The notes under the pieces were generated by a model, which had not been told where the DNA came from, did not search any database, and was given only the letters and a program-made list of their open reading frames with translations. The position numbers were made by a program, and so were the translations under genes. From Coriobacteriia bacterium (GTDB lineage Bacteria; Actinomycetota; Coriobacteriia; Anaerosomatales; Anaerosomataceae), in contig JAFGUS010000089.1 of the NCBI GenBank assembly GCA_016938395.1, positions 1-5,463 on the forward strand: a stretch of DNA of 5,463 nucleotides. Reading direction: 5' to 3'. Positions 1 to 5,463 of this stretch are shown here, one piece after another (the first letter of the stretch is position 1; every line of letters starts with the position of its first letter).

Positions 1-611
1 AGGTCGTCGACGAGCCGCGAGAGCATCCCGACGTCCTCGACCAGCGACGCCACGCGCCGTTCGTCGGCGGGCAGCACTCCGTCGGCGATGCCCTCGATCT
101 GCGCCCTGAGCGCAGCGATCGGATTGCGCAGTTCGTGCGCGACATCGCTCACCATGCGTTGACGCAGCTCCTCGGATTCGGCGAGGGACCCCGCCATCTC
201 GTTGAACGCCACCGCGAGCCCGGCGACCTCGGCCGGTCCCTCCTCATCCACGCGACGCGCCAGGTCTCCCTCCGCAAGCGCGCGAGAGGCGGCGGTGAGG
301 TTGCGCAGCGGTCGCACGAGATACCGGGCGAGCAGCCACGCGCCGAGCGCCGCCAGGGCGACCGCGACGAGCGCTGAGAGGAGGATGCCCTGATCCACCG
401 CCGTGAGGAACGTCTGCTCCGCTCTGCCGAGGAGCATCTGGCGGCCGATGCCGCTGCCCGGTCCCATCCCCCCGGTGGACCCGCCCTCAAGATAGCGGCC
501 AAAGGCCCCTTCGAGCGTGCCGCGGGCGATGAGGCCGGTCGCGAGCGCGGTGGCCAGCGAGATCACCACGATCGAGAGGAATACCTGCGTGATGAGGCTG
601 AACCGCTTCAT
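1..611 (-). CDS. Sensor histidine kinase, N-terminal 203 residues (cut by the left window edge)
   Basis: This is a membrane sensor kinase that would phosphorylate the response regulator encoded just upstream. I translated the frame by hand; it is open from the ATG at 611 to base 1. It begins MKRFSLITQVF. A first membrane helix spans about residues 7-28. A short, glycine-rich extracytoplasmic loop covers about 29-75 (GGSTGGMGPGSGIG inside it), and a second helix covers about 76-95. A HAMP linker (about 96-150) has the typical Pro101 in RYLVRPLRNL and a GDL turn. The HisKA box reads VSDVAHELRNPI, with the phospho-acceptor His159 at bases 135-137. The ATP-binding domain lies beyond the window, so I cannot say whether it is intact. 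The start is set by the ATGA overlap with the regulator gene and by GAGGA at 618-622, six bases upstream. The layout resembles BaeS-like kinases. The signal sensed is unknown; a loop of about 47 residues leaves little room for a folded ligand domain. Confidence 0.93.
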   Translation of the reverse strand, partial: MKRFSLITQVFLSIVVISLATALATGLIARGTLEGAFGRYLEGGSTGGMGPGSGIGRQMLLGRAEQTFLTAVDQGILLSALVAVALAALGAWLLARYLVRPLRNLTAASRALAEGDLARRVDEEGPAEVAGLAVAFNEMAGSLAESEELRQRMVSDVAHELRNPIAALRAQIEGIADGVLPADERRVASLVEDVGMLSRLVDD

Positions 612-1294
612 GCGATGTCCTCGACCTTGTATCCCACACCGAAGACCGTGTGGACGTACCGCGGGTGCTTGGGGTCCTCGCCGAGCTTCTTACGCAGGTT
701 CTTCACATGCGCATCGATCGTGCGCTCGTAGCCCTCGAAGGCGTCGCCGGTGGCTATCTCGAGAAGTTGCAGCCGACTGTAGACGCGCCCGGGATGTGCG
801 GCCATCGCCGCGAGCAGATCGAACTCGGTACGCGTGAGCTCGGCGGCGACACCATCGACGACCACGGATCGGCGTGCCGCATCTATCGCCAGTCCACCGA
901 TCGAGATCGCGCCATCCGCCGAGCGGGGGCCGTCGCTCCTGCGAAGGACCGCCTTCACACGAGCGACCACCTCTCTCGGGCTGAACGGCTTGGAGATGTA
1001 GTCGTCGGCTCCGATCTCGAGGCCGATGAGGCGATCGACCTCTTCGGACCGGGCGGTCACCAGAATCACCGGGAGCGCGTGTTCGCGCTGGAACCGGCGG
1101 GTGAGTTCGATGCCGTCGATGCCCGGGAGCATGACGTCGAGAAGCGCGATGTCCGGCACGTGGCGCGCGACCTCGGCCAAAGCCGAAGGGCCGTCGTACG
1201 CCGCACGCACCGTGAAGCCCTCCTGCTCCAGATACGCCGAGAGGACGCTTACGATCTTCTCGTTGTCATCGACCACCAAGACCTCACGGGACAC
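608..1294 (-). CDS. OmpR/PhoB-family (BaeR-like) response regulator
   Basis: This is a cytoplasmic DNA-binding regulator of 228 residues, the normal length for the family. The receiver domain (about 3-115) has the acidic pair Asp9-Asp10, the phosphorylation site Asp53 in LLDVMLPG, Thr80 in LVTAR and Lys102 in YISKPF, so all standard residues are present. The winged-helix domain (about 128-226) shows LTRTEFDLL, the recognition-helix stretch YERTIDAHVKNLRKKL and the closing VFGVGYKVE hairpin. The C-terminal half resembles BaeR. The start is GTG: GGAGGT lies at 1303-1308 with eight bases between, while the nearby ATG at 1297-1299 is out of frame and too close to that site. The stop overlaps the kinase start (ATGA), which points to translational coupling and a cognate pair. 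Family-level function is certain; the target genes cannot be read from this window. Confidence 0.97.
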   Translation of the reverse strand: MSREVLVVDDNEKIVSVLSAYLEQEGFTVRAAYDGPSALAEVARHVPDIALLDVMLPGIDGIELTRRFQREHALPVILVTARSEEVDRLIGLEIGADDYISKPFSPREVVARVKAVLRRSDGPRSADGAISIGGLAIDAARRSVVVDGVAAELTRTEFDLLAAMAAHPGRVYSRLQLLEIATGDAFEGYERTIDAHVKNLRKKLGEDPKHPRYVHTVFGVGYKVEDIA

Positions 1295-1376
1295 GGCATG
1301 CCACCTCCGAACGACACTCTAGATGACCCGGATGAAGAACCTGTGAACGCCTGCAGCGTGACCCGATACGAAGGAT
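1295..1376 (-). other. 82-base spacer between transketolase and regulator; weak promoter candidate, no clear terminator
   Basis: I see no GC-rich hairpin followed by a T run at the end of the transketolase gene; the best pairing is a four-base stem (ACGC/GCGT) around 1348-1360. A poor sigma70-like candidate on the minus strand is TTCACA (1342-1347) with TAGAGT (1316-1321), but the 20-base spacing is long. The spacer is long enough for a separate promoter and short enough for read-through, so whether the two-component genes share the transketolase transcript cannot be decided from sequence. Confidence 0.3.
1303..1308 (-). promoter_or_regulatory. Strong ribosome binding site that fixes the GTG start of the response regulator
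   Basis: On the minus strand the sequence reads GGAGGT, followed by eight bases and then GTG at 1292-1294. The out-of-frame ATG at 1297-1299 is only three bases away. The motif therefore supports GTG as the true start. Confidence 0.8.
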
Positions 1377-3293
1377 CTACCGGGCGAGCAACTCCCGCAC
1401 CCGCTGCGCGATCCCGGAGCGATCGAGTCCCGCGCGCGCGAAGAGCTCGGAGGCCGCCCCGGAACTCTGATAGCCGTCCACGCCCAGCGGCACGGCCGCG
1501 ACACGTCTGTCGTTGAGCACGAGCCACTCGGCGACCGACGCCCACAGCCCCGTACGCCAGCCGTGATCCTCGGCGACGAGCACCCACGGCGCGGCCGCCA
1601 CGCGCTCCATCGCGTCGGCGTCCAGGTCCAGCGGCGAGGAGACGATGCACACACCAGCCGAGACGCCTTCGTCACGGAGGGAGTCCGCGGCGTCCACAGC
1701 CGCTCCGGCGACGGTGCCCATCGTCACGATCACGATGTCCTCGCCCTCCCGCGCCCACGTGGACACGCCGTACTCGAAGGAGTATCCGTCCCCGAACAGC
1801 GGGGAGCCCTCATGATCGAGAATCACCGGCAGCTTCGAGCGGCCCATCGCGATCGCGACGCACCCCGGCATCCGCGCGGCCTCGCGGACGGCGCGGTCGG
1901 TCTGGTTGGGATCTGCGGGCACGATCACCCGCCACCCGAACATCGACCGGAACGCGCCCACATAGTCGAGACACTGATGGGTCTTCCCGTCCTCGCCGAC
2001 GTCGAGCCCGCAGTGTGTCACGGCGAGCTTGAGCGAGGCTTCGTTGATATCGTTCAGGCGCTGCTGGTTGTAGACCTCGTCGATGCCGAACACCCCGAAA
2101 TCCGAGAAGAACGTGAGCACGCCCGAAGCCGAAAGCGCTCCGGCGACTGCAGCCGCGTTGTGCTCTCCCACTCCCGCCTGGATGAACGCCTGCGGACGAA
2201 CGATGCCAAACTCACCGGTCTTCACGCTTGCGGCGAGATCGCAGTCGAGCACAGCCATCGGCAGCCCCGGATTGGCGAGCGCGACGTCCGCCAGTGCAGT
2301 GCCCCACGCCGAGCGGTTATCGGTGTGCTTGTCCCGCGTGTACTCCCGGGGCGTGCCCTCGTCCAGGTCGAGCGCCTCGCGTACCTGGTGAAGGGCCGGG
2401 GTCATGATCATGCCGCCGCGACGCGCACGCGCCGCATCGAGCGTGGGCTCGACGCCGAGCTCGACGCACGCCCGGAGGTACTCGTCGGCGTTCAGACCGC
2501 GCCCGTGGAACTCCGGATCACCCTCCATGAACGACACGCCCTTGCCGATGGTCGTGTGTGCGATGATCGCGACCGGCCGCTCGGTGTCCGCGACCGCCCG
2601 GGCGACCGCCGCGTACACGGCGCCGATGTCGTGGCCGTCGACCTCAAGGACGCCCCAGCCATCGGCGACGAAACCGTCGGCGATGTTCACAGGCATGACG
2701 TGGGCGGTGTGCCCCGAGATCTGGATACCGTTGCAGTCGACGAGGACCGTGAGGTCGTTCAACCGCTCCTTAACCGCCATCCGGCGCGCCTCGGCCACCT
2801 GCCCCTTGTGCTGCTCTCCATCGCTCATGACGACGAATGTCCGGTAGCCATGACCGGTGAGGCGTGACGCGATCGCAAAGCCGACACCCGCCGACAGCCC
2901 TTGTCCGAGGTTGCCCGTACCCCACTCCACCCCGGGGACGGATCGCTCGACGTGCCCCTCGAAGACGCTACCCGCCTGCCGGAAGTGCGCGACCGCATCG
3001 TCAAGTGAGAAGAACCCTGCATCGGCGAGCGCGCAGTACACGCCTGGCGAGGTGTGGCCGTGACTGACCACGATGCGGTCGCGATGAGGTGCGCGTGGAT
3101 GTGCCGGATCGATATCGGCGAAGTGGAACAGCGTGAGGTAGAGCTCGAGCGAGGACATCGAGCCACCCGGGTGGCCCGAAGCGGCAAGTGTGGTCATGGT
3201 GAGGATCGCGGCCCGCAGCCGGCGTGCGCGGTTCTCGAGTTCAGCACGGCTCGTGTCGTCGAGTATCGGAAGTTCGAATCCCCGCTCCATCAT
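1377..3293 (-). CDS. tkt: Transketolase, single chain of 638 residues resembling fused split-type subunits
   Basis: This thiamine diphosphate enzyme moves two-carbon ketol units between sugar phosphates in the non-oxidative pentose phosphate pathway. The pyrophosphate domain covers about 1-270, the pyrimidine domain about 321-490 and the C-terminal domain about 505-638. Conserved residues, matched to E. coli from memory, are His41 (ASGHPGG), His80, His114, Asp158 and Asn188 of the metal/ThDP motif, His263, Arg327, Ser356, catalytic Glu377 (GVGEHN), His427, Asp435, His439 (GEDGKTHQ) and Arg485. The ThDP motif reads SDGEQHKGQ, so Ser157 replaces the usual Gly and Lys163 the usual Glu. The stretch from His263 to Arg327 is about 33 residues shorter than between the E. 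coli equivalents, and motif style is closer to two-subunit transketolases, so this looks like a fused form. Two adjacent ATGs (3291-3293 and 3288-3290) follow GAGGAG at 3299-3304, with gaps of five and eight bases; either may start translation. The family is clear; sugar specificity is not proven. Confidence 0.95.
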   Translation of the reverse strand: MMERGFELPILDDTSRAELENRARRLRAAILTMTTLAASGHPGGSMSSLELYLTLFHFADIDPAHPRAPHRDRIVVSHGHTSPGVYCALADAGFFSLDDAVAHFRQAGSVFEGHVERSVPGVEWGTGNLGQGLSAGVGFAIASRLTGHGYRTFVVMSDGEQHKGQVAEARRMAVKERLNDLTVLVDCNGIQISGHTAHVMPVNIADGFVADGWGVLEVDGHDIGAVYAAVARAVADTERPVAIIAHTTIGKGVSFMEGDPEFHGRGLNADEYLRACVELGVEPTLDAARARRGGMIMTPALHQVREALDLDEGTPREYTRDKHTDNRSAWGTALADVALANPGLPMAVLDCDLAASVKTGEFGIVRPQAFIQAGVGEHNAAAVAGALSASGVLTFFSDFGVFGIDEVYNQQRLNDINEASLKLAVTHCGLDVGEDGKTHQCLDYVGAFRSMFGWRVIVPADPNQTDRAVREAARMPGCVAIAMGRSKLPVILDHEGSPLFGDGYSFEYGVSTWAREGEDIVIVTMGTVAGAAVDAADSLRDEGVSAGVCIVSSPLDLDADAMERVAAAPWVLVAEDHGWRTGLWASVAEWLVLNDRRVAAVPLGVDGYQSSGAASELFARAGLDRSGIAQRVRELLAR

Positions 3294-3299
3294 GGTGAC

Positions 3300-3313
3300 T
3301 CCTCACGTGAGGA
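3300..3313. promoter_or_regulatory. Perfect 14-base palindrome over the transketolase ribosome binding site
   Basis: TCCTCACGTGAGGA is identical on both strands; the match stops at the next base pair outward (C at 3299, C at 3314). In the transketolase message its 3' arm contains most of the GAGGAG Shine-Dalgarno sequence (3299-3304), and the 5' arm could pair with it as a five-base stem with an ACGT loop. It could be an operator for a dimeric repressor, an RNA structure that limits translation, or chance. The symmetry is seen directly; the function is inferred. Confidence 0.45.
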
Positions 3314-3338
3314 CGCATCCGCCCGGCGTTGTTACCGC

Positions 3339-3344
3339 TACACT
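3339..3344 (+). promoter_or_regulatory. Candidate -10 element (TACACT) for the phosphatase gene
   Basis: TACACT fits the TAnnnT pattern and would put a transcription start near 3351, giving a leader of about 30 bases with AAGGAG near its end. There is no good -35 hexamer at 17 bases upstream, so the call rests on the -10 motif and on position in a divergent spacer. Confidence 0.35.
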
Positions 3345-3346
3345 GG

Positions 3347-3352
3347 AGGATA
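3347..3352 (-). promoter_or_regulatory. Candidate -10 element (TATCCT) for the transketolase gene
   Basis: On the minus strand TATCCT fits TAnnnT and would start a transcript near 3340. The leader of about 46 bases would then carry the palindrome at 3300-3313. An alternative is TTGGCT with a 17-base spacer and TAGCGG slightly further downstream. Neither is strong. Confidence 0.3.
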
Positions 3353-3368
3353 CCCGAAGCCAACCATC

Positions 3369-3374
3369 AAGGAG
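3369..3374 (+). promoter_or_regulatory. Ribosome binding site AAGGAG that fixes the phosphatase start
   Basis: AAGGAG sits five bases before the ATG at 3380. The frame is also open back to a TTG at 3329, but that start has no such site and would add 17 residues that do not look like the family N-terminus, so ATG 3380 is preferred. Confidence 0.75.
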
Positions 3375-3379
3375 TGCTC

Positions 3380-4204
3380 ATGCACGAAGTGCGCCGCATC
3401 GCCGAGGATGCCGCCCGGGCAGGAGGCGCCGTGCTTGCCGCCCAGGCTGGGAACGTCACAGGGATCCGTACCAAGGGTAGTGAGGTCGATATGGTGACCG
3501 CCGCGGACATCGCCTCGGGCGTGGCGGTGGTACGCGCGATCGTGGCAGCCGATCGGGGCGCCCGCTTCGTGGTCGAGGAGCCGGAGGTCTACGACCTTGC
3601 CGAGGTCACGCGTGGCGAACTCACCGATGCCGAGGTGTGGGTGATCGACCCGCTCGACGGCACCACCTCGTTCATCCACAGCTATCCATGCTACTCGGTG
3701 AGCGTCGCCTGCCTGCGGGACGGCCGTCCGGTGGCCGGCGCTGTGTACCATGTCCCCGCCGATGAGATGGCTTCCGCGAGCGAGGGCGGCGGCGCATTCC
3801 TGGACGGCGTGCGTCTCGTCTGCGAGGGCGCCGGCGAGATAGGCCGTGCGCTGATCACGACCGGCTTCCCCTATGACCGCGGCGCAGCTCTCGATCGGCA
3901 GCTGCGAATCTTCGCCGAGGTGCTCCGTCCGGCCCACGACGTGCGACGCGACGGGTCGGCGGCCATCGACCTCTGCAACGTGGCGATTGGGAGCACCGAC
4001 GCCTTCTGGGAGACGGCGCTCAAGCCGTGGGACATGGCTGCGGGCGTGCTGATCGCCACCGAGTCGGGGGCGGTCGTCACCGACCTCACCGGCGCCCCCT
4101 GGACGACCGCCACCTGCGACGTCCTCGCCGCCAACGCCGTCCTTCACCCGGTGCTGCTCGAGCTCATCGTCCGCGCGGAGGCGGCGTCTCCTCGACGTAG
4201 CTGA
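3380..4204 (+). CDS. Inositol monophosphatase-family phosphatase (IMPase/FBPase-type, Mg-dependent)
   Basis: This is a soluble metal-dependent phosphatase of 274 residues, normal for the family. Metal-site motifs appear in order: VDMVTAAD (about 36-43, matching DxVTxxD), a Glu pair at 66-67, the signature WVIDPLDGTTSF (87-98) with Asp90 and Asp93, and the C-terminal WDMAAG with Asp218. RRDGSAAIDL (189-198) matches the usual substrate-side segment. Deviations are VEE instead of GEE, Ser97 where Asn is typical after DGTT, and HSYP in place of the common HGFP. The family includes inositol-1-phosphatases, class IV fructose-1,6-bisphosphatases, histidinol-phosphatases and PAP phosphatases, and the sequence alone does not choose between them. 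The divergent transketolase makes a sugar bisphosphate substrate attractive, but that is inference. The 3' end overlaps the convergent porphyrinogen oxidase gene by 41 bases. Confidence 0.93.
   Translation: MHEVRRIAEDAARAGGAVLAAQAGNVTGIRTKGSEVDMVTAADIASGVAVVRAIVAADRGARFVVEEPEVYDLAEVTRGELTDAEVWVIDPLDGTTSFIHSYPCYSVSVACLRDGRPVAGAVYHVPADEMASASEGGGAFLDGVRLVCEGAGEIGRALITTGFPYDRGAALDRQLRIFAEVLRPAHDVRRDGSAAIDLCNVAIGSTDAFWETALKPWDMAAGVLIATESGAVVTDLTGAPWTTATCDVLAANAVLHPVLLELIVRAEAASPRRS
4164..4204. other. 41-base tail-to-tail coding overlap of phosphatase and porphyrinogen oxidase genes
   Basis: The phosphatase stop (TGA, 4202-4204) lies inside the 3' end of the oxidase gene, and the oxidase stop (TGA on the minus strand, 4164-4166) lies inside the 3' end of the phosphatase gene. 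Both proteins end with short polar tails (EASPRRS-like and ETPPPRGR) beyond their recognisable domains. No spacer for a terminator exists between the two stops. Confidence 0.9.
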
Positions 4205-5463
4205 TATCGAGCTCGCCGAGGACCTTGTCCGCGGCACGCTCGCCGCTCTCGATGCAGTTGGGGATCCCGACACCCCGGAACGCCCCTCCCGCAAGCGCCA
4301 GGCCGGAGACCTCACTGGTCCTGCGCTCGATCTCGTCCACACGGTCCAGATGCCCGATCGTGTATTGCGGCATGCCGCCGCTCCAACGGTAGACGCGCGT
4401 GAAGATCGGCTCGACATCCGGGCGCACCTTCAGCAGGTCGACGAGCTGCAGCCGCACGGTCTCCACCAGCTCCTCGTCGGGAGCCTCGAGCAGATGCTGG
4501 TTCTGCGGGCCGCCGATGAACCCCCGGAGAAGCACTCGTCCCTCCGGCGCACGATCCGGCCATTTGGCTGAGGACAAGGTCACCGCGAGCAGCGGACGGT
4601 CCTCCACCAGCGGCGAAAGGATACCGAACCACTTCTGGTCGAACGGGCAGTCCTCGGCCCGGAACGCCATCGAGACCGTCGCCGATGACGAACACGGGAT
4701 CTCGCCAAGAAGCCCGGCGATCGCCGAGTCTACATCACGCATGAGCCGAGTCGCCGCCCACGCCTCGGTCGCGACGATGAGCGCATCCCCCTCGATGACC
4801 TCACCGGTCCCGAGCGTCACGCGCCAGGTATCGCCGGTGCGCTCGATGATCGTCGCGGCCGCACCCGTTATGATGCGCTCGCGACCGACAGCATCGGCCA
4901 TCGCATCGGTAAGGTCCTGCATGCCCCGATGGAAGGTGTTGAAGAAGGCCCACGGCTTGGCGCCAGGCTTTGGCGGGAACTTCTTCTTCATCTCCTCGCG
5001 CTTCTTGCGCTCGTTCAGGAACCCGCGCACAAGCGAGCCGAACTCCTGCTCCATCTCGAGAAAGTTCGGGAACGTCGCTGCGAGCGACATCTGCGCGGGA
5101 TCCGAGGCATGAACGCCACCCACGAGTGGCTCGGCCACACGATCGAGCGCCTCGCGCCCCATGCGGCGCACCACGAACGACTCGAGCGTCTCGTCATGCT
5201 GCTGCGCGGTCTCCCCCTCCGCCCAGCGCTCCTTGCGCGGCAGGAACCAGTCGAGCGCCATGCGGAACTTGCCCGGCCACGAGTAGAGCGACGTGGTGGC
5301 GAGCGGCATGAGCTTGGTGGGTGCGAACATCATGATGCCGTCGGGTAGCTCCACCAGGCGGCCACGCTTCACGATGAGCGTCTTCTTGTTCTCCTCGCGG
5401 GCCGGGACCATCTCATCGCCGATGCCGAGCATCCGCGCGATACGCGCGACCGCCGGTTTGGTG
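4164..5463 (-). CDS. hemY: HemY/CgoX-family protoporphyrinogen or coproporphyrinogen III oxidase (N-terminus beyond the right edge)
   Basis: This FAD-dependent oxidase acts in late heme synthesis. Enzymes of this Gram-positive type usually oxidise coproporphyrinogen III (CgoX), whereas homologues in other bacteria oxidise protoporphyrinogen IX; databases also use hemG. The frame stays open past the first in-window Met (5430-5432) to the edge, reading TKPAVARIARMLGIGDE. TKPA matches an internal family segment, so that Met is not the start and roughly 45-60 residues, including the GxGxxG FAD loop, are missing. Counting from that Met, I see RRGRLVELPDG-like sequence near 23-32, PLVGGVHASDP (102-112), a Lys-rich stretch (142-158), FFNTFHRGMQDL (163-174), LIVATEAWAATRL (218-230), MPQYTIGHLDR (354-364) and the FAD-contacting end AFRGVGIPNCIESGE (384-398). 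No transmembrane segment is apparent. The final 14 or so residues overlap the convergent phosphatase gene. Confidence 0.94.
   Translation of the reverse strand, partial: TKPAVARIARMLGIGDEMVPAREENKKTLIVKRGRLVELPDGIMMFAPTKLMPLATTSLYSWPGKFRMALDWFLPRKERWAEGETAQQHDETLESFVVRRMGREALDRVAEPLVGGVHASDPAQMSLAATFPNFLEMEQEFGSLVRGFLNERKKREEMKKKFPPKPGAKPWAFFNTFHRGMQDLTDAMADAVGRERIITGAAATIIERTGDTWRVTLGTGEVIEGDALIVATEAWAATRLMRDVDSAIAGLLGEIPCSSSATVSMAFRAEDCPFDQKWFGILSPLVEDRPLLAVTLSSAKWPDRAPEGRVLLRGFIGGPQNQHLLEAPDEELVETVRLQLVDLLKVRPDVEPIFTRVYRWSGGMPQYTIGHLDRVDEIERRTSEVSGLALAGGAFRGVGIPNCIESGERAADKVLGELDISYVEETPPPRGR

Noticed and set aside
1344..1365. Imperfect inverted repeat around CTGCAG as a transketolase terminator
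   Set aside because: Only a four-base stem forms and no T run follows on the minus strand.
650..1516. 288-codon plus-strand reading frame opposite the response regulator
   Set aside because: It is complementary to a regulator with all receiver and winged-helix residues in place, so it is a shadow frame.
1563..2867. 434-codon plus-strand reading frame opposite the transketolase gene
   Set aside because: It lies wholly antisense to a gene with every expected transketolase motif. Its composition (rich in Arg, His, Val, Asp) is typical of a shadow frame in GC-rich DNA, and no domain is recognisable.
3329..3379. Upstream TTG start adding 17 residues to the phosphatase
   Set aside because: It would overlap the candidate promoter, has no ribosome binding site at a useful distance, and the added residues do not resemble the family N-terminus; ATG 3380 has AAGGAG five bases upstream.
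3338..4417. 359-codon minus-strand reading frame across the phosphatase gene and the end of the oxidase gene
   Set aside because: It is antisense to the phosphatase and out of frame with the oxidase, both of which are supported by conserved motifs. The protein has no recognisable motif and low-complexity composition.
5430..5432. First in-window Met as the start of the porphyrinogen oxidase
   Set aside because: The frame continues to the window edge with family-like sequence (TKPAVARIARML), and the FAD-binding N-terminus would otherwise be missing; the gene is cut by the window, not truncated.
1..5463. A previously undescribed multi-gene system, mobile element or defence island
   Set aside because: All five genes belong to well-known housekeeping or regulatory families. 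There are no integrases, transposases, repeat arrays, toxin-antitoxin-like small genes or composition breaks that I can see.

Overview
The window is a compact, GC-rich bacterial chromosome segment holding five protein genes. There is no RNA gene, CRISPR array, insertion sequence or other mobile element that I can support. High G+C, a GTG start with a strong GGAGGT ribosome binding site, short intergenic gaps and a HemY/CgoX-type porphyrinogen oxidase of the sort common in Gram-positive bacteria suggest an actinobacterial-type chromosome. That assignment is inference; no marker gene settles the taxon.

Layout from left to right. A sensor histidine kinase is cut by the left edge (1-611, minus). 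Its start overlaps the stop of an OmpR/PhoB-family response regulator (608-1294, minus) in an ATGA junction. After an 82-base spacer comes a single-chain transketolase (1377-3293, minus). These three genes share an orientation, in the order transketolase, regulator, kinase, and could be one transcription unit or two. An 86-base divergent spacer (3294-3379) separates the transketolase from an inositol-monophosphatase-family phosphatase (3380-4204, plus). That spacer holds back-to-back promoter candidates and a perfect 14-base palindrome covering the transketolase Shine-Dalgarno sequence. The phosphatase runs tail to tail into a porphyrinogen oxidase gene (4164-5463, minus, open at the right edge), and the two coding sequences overlap by 41 bases.

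Functionally the segment mixes carbon metabolism (transketolase; the phosphatase may act on an inositol, fructose or other small phosphate), late heme synthesis (porphyrinogen oxidase) and a BaeS/BaeR-like two-component system. A metabolic link between transketolase and phosphatase, for example if the latter is a fructose-1,6-bisphosphatase, is possible but only inferred from their shared divergent control region.

No clearly new system is visible. The points most worth a second look are a charge reversal (Glu to Lys) at a normally conserved position beside the thiamine diphosphate motif of the transketolase, the palindrome over its ribosome binding site, and the 41-base convergent coding overlap. 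The many long overlapping reading frames on opposite strands are what high G+C produces and were not annotated.
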